From positions 62,001 through 126,000 of the forward strand of contig CAKOKQ010000003.1 of the NCBI GenBank assembly GCA_934095825.1: 64,000 nt of DNA, read 5' to 3'. The notes beneath the pieces were generated by a model that was not told where the DNA came from, ran no database searches, and saw nothing but the letters and a program-made list of their open reading frames with translations. Shown here in pieces: positions 9,587-18,006 of this stretch. How positions within the stretch are numbered: position 1 is the first letter of the stretch; each line of letters opens with the position of its first letter. The translations under genes were made by a program, and so were the position numbers. Origin of the DNA: an uncultured Bacilli bacterium (GTDB lineage Bacteria; Bacillota_I; Bacilli_A; RF39; UBA660).

Positions 9587-10204
9587 ATGGAGAAGAAAAA
9601 TGTTATCTTTTTAAGCGTAATAGCTGTTGCTACATTATTAACTGCTGTAATCGGTACAACATTCGCATACTTTACTGCTAACTTTACTGTTAGTAACAAT
9701 GATGCTGTAAATAGTGTTAAAACTAAGAAATTAGCAAGTACTAATATTGTTATTGGTGATGCAATTAACAGTACAACTGCTTATCCAGGCTTTAAAGGTG
9801 CTCAATCATTAACAATTAAAGGTGCTGGAGAAGCAGGAGATGTTTCTGCTAAAGCAAAAATCACTGTAACTCCTACAATTCCATCAGCATTTAATACTGA
9901 TGTAACTTGGAGATTGATTGAAGTTGGTACTGATGTTAATATTGCTTGTACTTCAGCAGTTAAATCTGAAGCTGCTACAGGTGGCGTTCAATATCATGAC
10001 GAAGCAACATGTACTGGAATTCCAACATCTGAAACAGTTGTTTTAAGTAGTGCTACTAAGTCAACAGAAACTATTGATGTTGCTTATAATACTAACAAGA
10101 AATATTATCTAATTGTTGAATATGCTAACAATGGTGATCAAGCTGGTCAACAAGGACAAACTTTCTCAGTTAAAGTTAGTGCTGAACAAGTTGCAAATAG
10201 CTAG
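9587..10204 (+). CDS. TasA/camelysin-like secreted fibre protein
   Basis: 205 residues. An N-terminal hydrophobic signal (6-27) ends in the TTFAYFTA motif characteristic of proteins cut by SipW-type signal peptidases, and the rest is a Thr/Ala/Val-rich beta-sandwich-like domain as in TasA and CalY. Known: in Bacillus these proteins form extracellular biofilm fibres after SipW processing; camelysins are also listed as M73 peptidases. A strong own promoter, a near-ideal AGGAGG and a terminator suggest a highly expressed monocistronic gene. The matching SipW-like peptidase lies 4 kb downstream. No metalloprotease signature is evident, so a structural role is favoured. Confidence 0.85.
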   Translation: MEKKNVIFLSVIAVATLLTAVIGTTFAYFTANFTVSNNDAVNSVKTKKLASTNIVIGDAINSTTAYPGFKGAQSLTIKGAGEAGDVSAKAKITVTPTIPSAFNTDVTWRLIEVGTDVNIACTSAVKSEAATGGVQYHDEATCTGIPTSETVVLSSATKSTETIDVAYNTNKKYYLIVEYANNGDQAGQQGQTFSVKVSAEQVANS

Positions 10205-10226
10205 TATTTAAATACTGACAGATTAA

Positions 10227-10258
10227 GACTTAACGATTAAATGTTAGGTCTTTTTTTT
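10227..10258 (+). terminator. Terminator of the TasA-like gene
   Basis: GACTTAAC / GTTAGGTC stem (one G-T pair) followed by eight T's. Confidence 0.85.
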
Positions 10259-10337
10259 GATTTTAAATAAAATTTTTTTAAAAGTTACTAGATAAAAAAA
10301 TTATATGTTATGATAATTAAAAAGGGGGTGATTTCTA

Positions 10338-10652
10338 ATGCCAATTATTAGTTCTATTATAAGAAATATAATACAAATAACATATTTTTCTTGCCTAAAT
10401 AATGAGGGTATCATCAATTTTTGGAATGGTGTGAGTCCGCGGATAATATTTGCGATTGCTTTCATTTTAACGGGAAAATATTATTCTAAAAGGTATCAAA
10501 GTATAAATTATGGCAGTGCATTGTTTTTAACTAATTACTTACTTTTATCAGTGTCAATGGCTTGCGTTACAGCCTTAACTGCTAATATTTCTATAGTAAT
10601 TTTAGCAATGATTATAACTGTTTCTATGATTAATATTTTGCTAAATATTTAA
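10338..10652 (+). CDS. Small integral membrane protein, unknown
   Basis: 104 residues, mostly hydrophobic with two to three possible membrane helices and a basic KYYSKRYQ segment in the middle. A very strong ribosome binding site (AAGGGGGTGAT) precedes ATG 10338, which argues for a real gene. I recognise no family. It lies between the two TasA-like genes, and a large hairpin follows. A role in secretion or surface assembly is possible but rests only on position. Confidence 0.6.
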   Translation: MPIISSIIRNIIQITYFSCLNNEGIINFWNGVSPRIIFAIAFILTGKYYSKRYQSINYGSALFLTNYLLLSVSMACVTALTANISIVILAMIITVSMINILLNI

Positions 10653-10669
10653 TCGACTCGAAAGAAAAC

Positions 10670-10697
10670 TACCGGTTTTTTCGCCAAAAAAACGGTA
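10670..10697 (+). terminator. Hairpin after the small membrane protein, likely terminator
   Basis: TACCG-GTTTTTT pairs with AAAAAA-CGGTA around a short CGCC loop; a weak ATTTTA tail follows. It could terminate in either direction. Confidence 0.45.
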
Positions 10698-10807
10698 ATT
10701 TTAGATAAACATCTGGGCATGTCAGAACATTTTTAAGAATAATTAAATTAATAAGTTTTTTATAGACGCTCAAAATAAAAAATAGGGGAAATAGAATGAT
10801 ATAGTTC

Positions 10808-10836
10808 TTGAATAAAAGCGATAATTTTGCTATTAT
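10808..10836 (+). promoter_or_regulatory. Sigma-A-type promoter of the fibre/SipW operon
   Basis: TTGAAT (10808-10813), 17-base spacer, TATTAT (10831-10836); AGGTGAT follows before ATG 10855. The downstream four genes are tightly spaced and probably share this promoter. Confidence 0.7.
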
Positions 10837-10854
10837 TATACTAGGTGATATCGT

Positions 10855-11406
10855 ATGAAGAATAATAAAGGTGTGGAGAAAAAAATATACCAAGGAATAT
10901 TGGCTTTTATATTATTTATTAGTGTCATTGTATTAACTGTAACTACTTCGTATGCTTACTTTGTAGCTAAATTTACGGTTGTAAATCCTGATAATACTAA
11001 TAGCAGATTTACATCCGCTAATATAACAGCAACTTATAGTGATGGTGAGGCTATAAATTTAACAAATGCTATTCCAGGTACTTCAACTAAAATAAAAACT
11101 ATTAAATTTACTAATACAGGAACTGTGCCAATAACATATAAAATTAATTGGAAGACTATTACTAATACTGGTATAACAGGTTTAAAATATTCAATTTCTT
11201 GTACTGAAACAAGTACAACTGGAACTGGTACTAATCAAGAAATGCCTGCCGCACCAACAACTTTAATTTCTGGAACTCTTGCCGTAGGTAGTTCCAATAC
11301 ATGCCAGTTACAAATACACTACACAGATACTGGTTTAGATCAATCAGGAGAAATGGCTAAGACCTTTAGTGCGTCTTTAGAAGCAGTAGCGGCCGCTTCT
11401 GAGTAG
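10855..11406 (+). CDS. Second TasA-like secreted protein
   Basis: 183 residues with an N-terminal membrane/signal segment (about 13-33) and the TSYAYFVAKF motif, the SipW-type cleavage context. The remainder is a beta-rich domain with a single Cys pair. Its second half (ITYKINWKTI ... SGEMAKTFSASLEAV) is echoed in the C-terminal domain of the giant repeat protein two genes downstream, so both probably share a TasA-like fold and may co-assemble. First gene of the operon; the next gene starts 13 bases after its stop. Inferred role: minor subunit or adaptor of an extracellular fibre. Confidence 0.82.
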   Translation: MKNNKGVEKKIYQGILAFILFISVIVLTVTTSYAYFVAKFTVVNPDNTNSRFTSANITATYSDGEAINLTNAIPGTSTKIKTIKFTNTGTVPITYKINWKTITNTGITGLKYSISCTETSTTGTGTNQEMPAAPTTLISGTLAVGSSNTCQLQIHYTDTGLDQSGEMAKTFSASLEAVAAASE

Positions 11407-11419
11407 TTGAGGCTTTATA

Positions 11420-11665
11420 ATGATAAATCAAAAAGAGTCAGAAGAAATTAAAACAAAATTTCTTACTAAATTATATGATTATATTAAAAAAGATGAAAAA
11501 GAACGCAACTTAATACTAGCAATGATGGTATCATGTTTCGTTGTTGCCTTAATATTTACTGTAATTTCATCAATCATGATATACATATCATTTCAAAAAA
11601 GTGTAAAGTCTAGTGATAATCCACAACAAGTTAATATTGTAGAAGGAGATAGTACAAATGAATAA
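11420..11665 (+). CDS. Small single-span membrane protein in fibre operon
   Basis: 81 residues: a charged cytoplasmic N-terminus, one long hydrophobic helix (about 34-58) and a short polar C-terminus. Weak site TTGAGG upstream. It overlaps the next gene by 8 bases, so translation is coupled. No known family is evident. Position between a TasA-like subunit and the giant repeat protein suggests an assembly or anchoring partner. Confidence 0.6.
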   Translation: MINQKESEEIKTKFLTKLYDYIKKDEKERNLILAMMVSCFVVALIFTVISSIMIYISFQKSVKSSDNPQQVNIVEGDSTNE

Positions 11666-14354
11666 TAAAAATAATACTGAAAACCCAATGGAAATGCCAA
11701 AGAAAAAAGAAGAGTTTACTGATATTAAAGAAGTTTCCACTAAACAAGAAAATAAAAAAGATAAAAAGATAAAAAGAATAATTATGACGATCATAATTAT
11801 CATAATTATTATTCTTCTGCTTATTGGTTGTTGTGTTTCTAAAAGGCATAGATTTTGGTTAAATATAGATATTAATAAAGATAATGTTCCTGAGGTTAAT
11901 TTAGATTTAAATGGTAATGGTAAATGTGATGTTAACTGTTCTAAATGGTTTAGCAAAAAGCCTTATGTTAATGTAACATATAGTAAAACTAAATTAGATG
12001 AAGTTTTCTTTAATATTGATACTGATGGTGATGGTAAACCAGATAAAAATTTAATCAATCAAGATACCAATGGTGATGGTATATGTGATTTAAACTGTGA
12101 TACTGATGGTGACGGTTGGCCAGATATTAACATTGATATTGATGGCGATGGCATAGCTGATATTAATATTGATGTAGATGGCGACGGTAAAGCTGATACC
12201 AATATCGATACTAATGATAATGCTAAAGCCGATATGAATTTAGATATCAATAAAGATGGTATTCCTGATATTAATGTTGATAAAGATAAAGATGGCAAAG
12301 CCGATTGGAATAAAATTAATCAAGATACTAATGGCGACGGAAAATGTGATCTAAATTGTGATACCAATAATGATGAATGGCCGGATACCAATATCGATAT
12401 TGATGGTGATGGTAAACCAGATATAAACATTGACACTACTGGCAATGGCAAACCAGATACCAACTTAGATATTAATAAAGATGGAACTCCTGATGTTAAT
12501 GTTGATAAAGATAAAGACGGTAAAGCCGATTGGAATAAAATCAATCAAGATACCAATGGCGATGGCAAATGTGATTTGAATTGTGATACCGATGGTGATG
12601 GCTGGCCTGATTTAAATATTGATATTGATGGAGATGGCAAACCTGACTTAAATATTGATACTAATGGTGATGGCAAAGCTGATACTAATTTAGATATTAA
12701 TAAAGACGGTAAACCTGATGTTAATGTTGATAAAGATAAAGATGGTAAAGCCGATTGGAATAAAATCAATCAAGATACCAATGGTGATGGCAAATGTAAT
12801 TTAAACTGCGATACTGATGGCGATGGATGGCCCGATCGTAATATCGACATTGATGGCGATGGTAAACCAGATATAAACATTGATACCAACGGTAATGGTA
12901 AACCTGATACAAACTTAGATATCGATAAAGATGGTAAACCCGATGTTAATGTTGACAAAGACAAAGACGGCAAAGCCGATTGGAATAAAACTAACACTGA
13001 TACTAACGGTGATGGTAAATGCGATCTAAACTGTGATATCGATGGCGATGAATGGCCCGATATTAATATCGACTTAGACGGCGACGGCAAGGCTGACATA
13101 AATATTGATACCAATAAAGATAATAAATGCGATGTTAACTGTGATAATAACAAAGATGGCAAAGCTGATACTAACATTGATACTAATGGTAATGGCAAAC
13201 CCGATACTAACTTAGACTTTGATAAGAATGGTATTCCTGATATCAATGTTGATAAGGATAAAGATGGCAAAGCCGACTGGAACAAAATGAACCAAGATAC
13301 TGACGGTGATGGTAAATGTGATTTAAACTGCGATACCGACAATGATGAATGGCCAGATCGTAATGTTGATGTAGATGGCGATGGTAAGCCTGATGTTAAT
13401 ATTGATACTGATGGTGATGGTAAACCCGACACTAACCTAGACATTGATAAAGATGGCAAACCAGATATCAATGTTGATAAAGACGGTGATGGTAAAGGCG
13501 ACTGGAACCAAATGAATCAAGATACTAATGGTGACGGTAAATGCGATTTAAACTGCGATGATGATGGTGATAGATGGCCAGATCGTAACATAGATATCGA
13601 TGGCGATGGCAAACCAGATATTAACATTGATACGAACGGCAATGGTAAACCTGATACAAACTTAGATATTGATAAAGATGGTAAACCTGATGTTAATGTT
13701 GATAAAGATAAAGATGGCAAAGCCGATTGGAATAAAACTAATATCGATACCAATGGTGATGGTAAGTGTGATTTAAACTGTGATACCAATGGCGATGAAT
13801 GGCCAGATAAAAATATAGATCTAGATGGTGATGGGAAAGCAGATTTAAATATTGATTCCAACAACGATGGCAAATGTGATTTAAACTGCGATACCAATAA
13901 CGACGGTAAATGTGATTATAATTGTGATACCGATGGTGATGGTAAATGTGATACCAAATGTAATGAAATCGAAATTATCTTAGGTCAAAACTTCTTTATT
14001 GAAGATATAATCGTTTTAAAAGCCGAAGATGTTGGTCCCGGTTGGACAGGTAAACAAGTATTTAAAATTAAAAATAATAGTAATGATACTGTTCGCTATA
14101 CATTAAATTGGAAAAATGTTATCAATACATTTACTAAAACTAATAACTTAGATTATACCTTAACTCGTAATGATGAAAAAATAGGTTTCTCTAAAGCCCC
14201 ATATATCGAGTCTCCATTAATTGAAAATGAAATAATCGGACCAAACTCTGAAAATACTTATGTAATCAATTATGAATTTAAAGAAACATTTCAAGATCAA
14301 AATGTTGATCAAGGAAAAATATTCAGTACTAACTTAGAAATCGTTGTAAAATAA
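11658..14354 (+). CDS. Giant membrane-anchored DxDxDG-repeat surface protein
   Basis: 898 residues with AGAAGGAGAT upstream. A basic N-terminus is followed by one membrane helix (about 37-57), then about 640 residues made of thrombospondin-type-3-like calcium-binding loops (DxDGDGKxD), with regular paired CDLNC motifs. A terminal domain (about 775-898) lacks the repeats and resembles the TasA-like protein at 10855 (YTLNWKNVIN; DQGKIFSTNLEIV). Known: such loops bind Ca2+ and form stiff rods. Inference: a rod-like, calcium-stabilised, possibly disulfide-bridged stalk carrying a fibre-docking domain. It overlaps the upstream gene and is followed closely by the signal peptidase. Confidence 0.85.
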   Translation: MNNKNNTENPMEMPKKKEEFTDIKEVSTKQENKKDKKIKRIIMTIIIIIIIILLLIGCCVSKRHRFWLNIDINKDNVPEVNLDLNGNGKCDVNCSKWFSKKPYVNVTYSKTKLDEVFFNIDTDGDGKPDKNLINQDTNGDGICDLNCDTDGDGWPDINIDIDGDGIADINIDVDGDGKADTNIDTNDNAKADMNLDINKDGIPDINVDKDKDGKADWNKINQDTNGDGKCDLNCDTNNDEWPDTNIDIDGDGKPDINIDTTGNGKPDTNLDINKDGTPDVNVDKDKDGKADWNKINQDTNGDGKCDLNCDTDGDGWPDLNIDIDGDGKPDLNIDTNGDGKADTNLDINKDGKPDVNVDKDKDGKADWNKINQDTNGDGKCNLNCDTDGDGWPDRNIDIDGDGKPDINIDTNGNGKPDTNLDIDKDGKPDVNVDKDKDGKADWNKTNTDTNGDGKCDLNCDIDGDEWPDINIDLDGDGKADINIDTNKDNKCDVNCDNNKDGKADTNIDTNGNGKPDTNLDFDKNGIPDINVDKDKDGKADWNKMNQDTDGDGKCDLNCDTDNDEWPDRNVDVDGDGKPDVNIDTDGDGKPDTNLDIDKDGKPDINVDKDGDGKGDWNQMNQDTNGDGKCDLNCDDDGDRWPDRNIDIDGDGKPDINIDTNGNGKPDTNLDIDKDGKPDVNVDKDKDGKADWNKTNIDTNGDGKCDLNCDTNGDEWPDKNIDLDGDGKADLNIDSNNDGKCDLNCDTNNDGKCDYNCDTDGDGKCDTKCNEIEIILGQNFFIEDIIVLKAEDVGPGWTGKQVFKIKNNSNDTVRYTLNWKNVINTFTKTNNLDYTLTRNDEKIGFSKAPYIESPLIENEIIGPNSENTYVINYEFKETFQDQNVDQGKIFSTNLEIVVK
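12057..13967 (+). repeat. Eight-unit coding tandem repeat, about 225 bp period
   Basis: Each unit is about 75 codons: NQDTNGDGKCDLNCDxxxDxWPD, a run of xDxDGDGKxDxNID loops, then VDKDKDGKADWNK. Eight copies of the CDLNC-xxWPD block are visible; the fifth is longer and carries an additional CDVNC block. Base-level drift between copies is mostly synonymous. Confidence 0.9.
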
Positions 14355-14371
14355 TTAGAAAGGAATCAAGT

Positions 14372-15508
14372 ATGTCAAATAAAAATAAAGGCAAAAAATC
14401 CGTATTCAGAATGATTGCAGACATAATTAGTTGGACAATTTTTGCCCTTCTAATGTTGCTTGCAGCCTTTCTAATTTACTATGTTATAGCCACTAATATT
14501 TATGCAAGAAAAGGTGAAAGATTTAGACCAATTGTTTCCTTATACACTATCATATCCGGTTCAATGTTACCAACAATTAAAGTTTATGATGTTGTTGTTA
14601 ACTTAAGAATTGATGATCCTGTTAAACTTAAAGAAGGCGATGTCATCACATTTATTTCCCAAAGTAAAATAAACTATGGTGAGACTATAACCCATAGAAT
14701 TAATAAAATTACTTATAATAACGGGTCTTATTATTTTACTACTAAAGGTGATAATAACTTAGTTCCTGATGAAACACCAGTAGAGTTTAATAATATAATT
14801 GGTAAAGTTGTTTTAAAAATTCCTCAATTAGGTCAAGCTCAATTCTTCTTACTTAAACAAGGTTCTAAATTATTCTTAGTATTAATTCCATCATTTGGTA
14901 TCTTAATTTATGACTTGCTTAAAATGTTAAATCTATTTGATACTAAAAAGAAAGTAGATAAATCATTAGAAACTAAAGATAATAAATTATCTAAAGAAGA
15001 AGAAGAAAAGTTAAAAGAAGAAATAAAGAATCGTTTAAGTGATAAATCCTTAATTAATGAAGATAAGCACTCAGAAGAAGAAAAAGAAATAAAAACAGAA
15101 GAATCTAAAGAAATAGATAAAATAGATGAAAAAGAAGAAACTAAATTGTTAGAAGCTACTGATTCTTCTCCTAATAAAGAAGATGAAACTAAATTAGAAT
15201 CTTTAGATAGCGAGACTGAAAATGAGTCTATTAAACCTGAGCTAATAAAAGAAGAAAAAGATAAACAAGAAATAAAATCAAAACCAAAAAATAAGAATAA
15301 TAATTCTAAAAATAAACAAAATAATAATAGATCAAAGTCAAATTATAACGGTAATAATAAGTCAAATAATAATCGCAATAATAAGACTAAGAAGAATAAT
15401 ACTCAAAAGAAAAACAACAGTCAAAATAAACCAAATACAGATAAAAATAAAGAATTAGATATTGATGTTGATAAGGTTTTAAAAAAGATAAAAGAGAAAA
15501 ATTATTAG
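14372..15508 (+). CDS. sipW: SipW-like (ER-type) signal peptidase I
   Basis: 378 residues. Two N-terminal membrane spans, catalytic Ser64 in SGSMLPT, and THRI with His108 where ordinary bacterial enzymes have Lys: this Ser/His pair marks the ER/SipW subtype. A further hydrophobic span (about 165-185) is followed by a 180-residue Lys/Glu then Asn/Lys-rich tail not found in the catalytic family. Known: SipW enzymes process TasA-like proteins bearing AYF signals, exactly the type encoded just upstream. It is 18 bases after the giant repeat gene, last in the operon. The tail is probably cytoplasmic and of unknown use. Confidence 0.9.
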   Translation: MSNKNKGKKSVFRMIADIISWTIFALLMLLAAFLIYYVIATNIYARKGERFRPIVSLYTIISGSMLPTIKVYDVVVNLRIDDPVKLKEGDVITFISQSKINYGETITHRINKITYNNGSYYFTTKGDNNLVPDETPVEFNNIIGKVVLKIPQLGQAQFFLLKQGSKLFLVLIPSFGILIYDLLKMLNLFDTKKKVDKSLETKDNKLSKEEEEKLKEEIKNRLSDKSLINEDKHSEEEKEIKTEESKEIDKIDEKEETKLLEATDSSPNKEDETKLESLDSETENESIKPELIKEEKDKQEIKSKPKNKNNNSKNKQNNNRSKSNYNGNNKSNNNRNNKTKKNNTQKKNNSQNKPNTDKNKELDIDVDKVLKKIKEKNY

Positions 15509-15528
15509 AGATAATTGTCTCTTTTTTT
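15506..15528 (+). terminator. Terminator of the fibre/SipW operon
   Basis: AGAGA / TCTCT stem with a seven-T tail, directly at the sipW stop codon. Confidence 0.75.
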
Positions 15529-15562
15529 AATTGTCTTCATATATTATTAGCAGGTGATTAGA

Positions 15563-15805
15563 ATGAATTTTAATGATGAATTTTTTAATAAAGTTGAAAG
15601 AAAAACGAAAGTTAATAAAAAAACTATTTTAGATTTAGCTGAAAAATTAAATAATGGTAATATGAAAAATGAAAATACCATTCGTGAGGTTATAACAACT
15701 TTATCAAAAATGACTGGTAAAAATATCAGTAAAGAAAAAGAAGATAAAATAGTGGAAACGGTGCTAAAAGATAAAGTGCCAAAAAGTATCGATAAAATGT
15801 TTTAA
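15563..15805 (+). CDS. SpoVIF-like sporulation protein
   Basis: 80 residues from ATG 15563, chosen over the GTG at 15554 because AGGTGA overlaps that GTG and is well spaced from the ATG. The pattern FFNKVERKTKVNKKTILDLA ... SKMTGKNISKEKEDKIVETVLKDKVPKSIDKMF matches the small stage VI sporulation protein F family, a mother-cell protein of Bacillus spores needed for coat assembly. It is a short, soluble, helical protein. It stands alone between two terminated units. Family relatives may exist in non-sporulating lineages, so its presence does not prove sporulation. Confidence 0.75.
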   Translation: MNFNDEFFNKVERKTKVNKKTILDLAEKLNNGNMKNENTIREVITTLSKMTGKNISKEKEDKIVETVLKDKVPKSIDKMF

Positions 15806-15856
15806 TTGTAATATGGATTGTGATATAATTATCTAATAGATGTGAGGTAATTATAT

Positions 15857-16963
15857 ATGAATATTGAAAAGATGGCAGAATTTTTAAGAAGCTTAAGAGA
15901 AGATAAAGGCTTAACGCAAGATCAATTAGGAGACATGTTAAATGTTAGTAGATCATTAGTATCTAAATGGGAACATGCTAGTAAAATACCAGCGGTTGAT
16001 TGTTTAATGTCTTTATCAAAAATTTATGATATTACAATTGATGAGATTATTTATGGTGAACGCAAAAATACTAAAAACGCAAAAGATATTGAAAGTTTAT
16101 CTGCAACTATTATGAATGAAAGTAAAAAGAAAATTGATTTAGCTCATAAATCAATTATCATCGTAACTTTGGTATTAAGTTTTCTATTATTAGGCTCATA
16201 CTTTATCTTTAATTATAATTCCATTAAAGTATATAGTGTTGGTGCTAGAAATGATAAATACGATATAAAAAATACTTTAATGATTATTTCTAAAAATAAA
16301 TCTTATATTAAGTTTGGTGATATTGTAAGTTCAAATGAGCATGGTGATAAGGAATATGATGGCTATGAATTTTATGCCAAAGATGGTGACAATAGGATAG
16401 TATTAAGTAGTCGTGAAGATGGCGCTACATTAAGAAATTTTGATGATAGTGATAACTATTTAAACTTCAAAAATCTTGAAAAATTTATTGATGATTTATA
16501 TGTTGATGTTTATTATAACGATGAAGTTGAAACAATAAAGCTCATTGCCGATTTGGAGATGGCTAACAACAAGATATTTAATATCAATAAAGATGACGGT
16601 AGTAATATAAAAAAGGAAAATAAGAAAAATATTGACAGTGATATACCGAAGATTGTTAGCGAAAAATTTAGCTATGATTCTGATAATAATTGTTATAAAT
16701 TCAGTACAAATAACAGTGGTAAAGAAATTAGGTATGAATATTATGAAGATACCAGTAAGATGTATATTTATATAGATGAAATCCAATATTTATACGATTA
16801 TACGAATGAATTCATATATATCATGAGCACTAAAAGTAATGGTTATGAACGATTAGCTACTTATGATTTAAAAAATGACGAATGTATTATGTTTGATTGT
16901 GACAAGTATGTGAATTTGATAAAAAATTTTAAGGATAATTACTACGAATCAATAAAAAAATGA
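15857..16963 (+). CDS. XRE-family HTH regulator with membrane anchor and sensor domain
   Basis: 368 residues: an N-terminal Cro/C1-type helix-turn-helix (about 8-62; LTQDQLGDMLNVSRSLVSKWE), a linker, one membrane helix (about 97-118) and a 250-residue extracellular domain rich in Tyr and Asp. It is therefore a membrane-tethered transcription factor that could sense an outside signal. GAGGT precedes ATG 15857. The target is unknown; neighbours are the fibre operon on one side and a secreted protein on the other, both plausible targets. Extracellular domain not recognised. Confidence 0.8.
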   Translation: MNIEKMAEFLRSLREDKGLTQDQLGDMLNVSRSLVSKWEHASKIPAVDCLMSLSKIYDITIDEIIYGERKNTKNAKDIESLSATIMNESKKKIDLAHKSIIIVTLVLSFLLLGSYFIFNYNSIKVYSVGARNDKYDIKNTLMIISKNKSYIKFGDIVSSNEHGDKEYDGYEFYAKDGDNRIVLSSREDGATLRNFDDSDNYLNFKNLEKFIDDLYVDVYYNDEVETIKLIADLEMANNKIFNINKDDGSNIKKENKKNIDSDIPKIVSEKFSYDSDNNCYKFSTNNSGKEIRYEYYEDTSKMYIYIDEIQYLYDYTNEFIYIMSTKSNGYERLATYDLKNDECIMFDCDKYVNLIKNFKDNYYESIKK

Positions 16964-16993
16964 GATGTGACGGTGGGGAACGCTCATTTTTTT
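16954..16993 (+). terminator. Terminator after the HTH regulator
   Basis: AAAAAATGAG pairs with CTCATTTTTTT across a short G-rich loop, overlapping the stop codon. Confidence 0.75.
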
Positions 16994-17035
16994 GATTTTA
17001 TGCTACAATGAAAATGTAGAAAGGAGAGAATAGAA

Positions 17036-17785
17036 GTGAAAAAGATTTTATCGCTATTGGTATTAACTACTGCGATAATTGGAATAAGTAAAGTAAATGC
17101 CGAATCTAATAATGATATTTACTATACTAATCCAAACGGTATTAGTTTGACGGAAAAAGAATATAATTATGCTAAAACAATGTTTGATGAACACTTTGTT
17201 GAAATAATGAATCAAGAAGATTATGAATTTATTAATCGAGCTGATGTTAACAATAAAGATGTTGAAATAATCATTCAAGAGCCAGACTATATTCAATCTA
17301 GAACTTCATCGTATGTGGAAACTCAAGCTAAAAGATTAGCAATAAGTAAAAGCTGTATTAACGGTGTTTGTTCTGTAAATTTAACTAATAATTGGAAATA
17401 TGAACCAAGAGTAAAAAGCTATGATGTTATTGGTGTAATGTTTTCCAATACAAGTCAATACGGTAATGGGTACTCAACAGTATTTAAGGTAAATGGTACA
17501 AATCATTTATGTACTGAATATGTTAAAAATTCAGATGGTTTAGGCTGTTCGTACAAGTTACCTTCAAATGCTACTGCAGATATCTATACTTATATGTCAC
17601 TTGATGTTAATGATACAGGTGGTCTAGTTTATGGTAGTTACCAACATGCTGGAAGTTCAGTGACATTAAGTCAAAGTAAAAATTATTCATTTAGCATAAA
17701 TGGATATGGAAATGTTTTCCTATTTAACACGACTAAGGCTAAAGATGCCTACGATGGAATGGATGGCGTTTCAATGTATGTTTAA
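17036..17785 (+). CDS. Secreted protein, unknown
   Basis: 249 residues from a GTG start with AAAGGAGAG ten bases upstream. A classical signal peptide (KKILSLLVLTTAIIGISKVNA, cut after NAES) is followed by a polar helical segment and a beta-rich C-terminal domain (about 115-249) with four Cys (SCINGVC; LCTEY; LGCSY). I do not recognise the family. It follows the membrane-bound regulator at 15857 closely and may be its target or signal partner. Confidence 0.7.
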   Translation: MKKILSLLVLTTAIIGISKVNAESNNDIYYTNPNGISLTEKEYNYAKTMFDEHFVEIMNQEDYEFINRADVNNKDVEIIIQEPDYIQSRTSSYVETQAKRLAISKSCINGVCSVNLTNNWKYEPRVKSYDVIGVMFSNTSQYGNGYSTVFKVNGTNHLCTEYVKNSDGLGCSYKLPSNATADIYTYMSLDVNDTGGLVYGSYQHAGSSVTLSQSKNYSFSINGYGNVFLFNTTKAKDAYDGMDGVSMYV

Positions 17786-17951
17786 TACAAAAAATAACGA
17801 AAATAATATGAAAAAATTTATGAAAACTAATAAACTCACAAAATTTAACAAAATAATTAATTTGCTATTTAATAGCCAGGAGAGGAGAGAAGTTGTCAGT
17901 TGGGAACTCATTAAAGGCTAAGAGTAATAGTAAATCAAATTATAAAAAATA

Positions 17952-17995
17952 AAAAAAGAATCATCTTCATTGCCAGTGAATTTGATTCCTTTTTT
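17952..17995. terminator. Bidirectional terminator between the secreted-protein gene and rnjA
   Basis: A-rich flank, GAATCA ... TTCA / TGAA ... TGATTC stem and a T5 flank, so both strands end in U runs. It serves the convergent genes at 17036 and 18007. Confidence 0.7.
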
Positions 17996-18006
17996 GCGTG
18001 TTATAA

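Noticed and set aside
10653..10854. A c-di-GMP or other riboswitch before the fibre operon
   Set aside because: Only a simple hairpin is present; I could not find conserved aptamer bases.
12059..13897. Several long minus-strand open frames of 74-233 codons across the repeat region
   Set aside because: They are shadows of the DxDxDG repeats: their Ser/Leu/Pro composition is the reverse complement of the repeat codons, the 225-base spacing is the repeat period, and none has a ribosome site.
17700..17921. 73-codon frame overlapping the end of the secreted-protein gene
   Set aside because: It lies in another frame of a well-supported gene, has no site, and shows no recognisable protein pattern.
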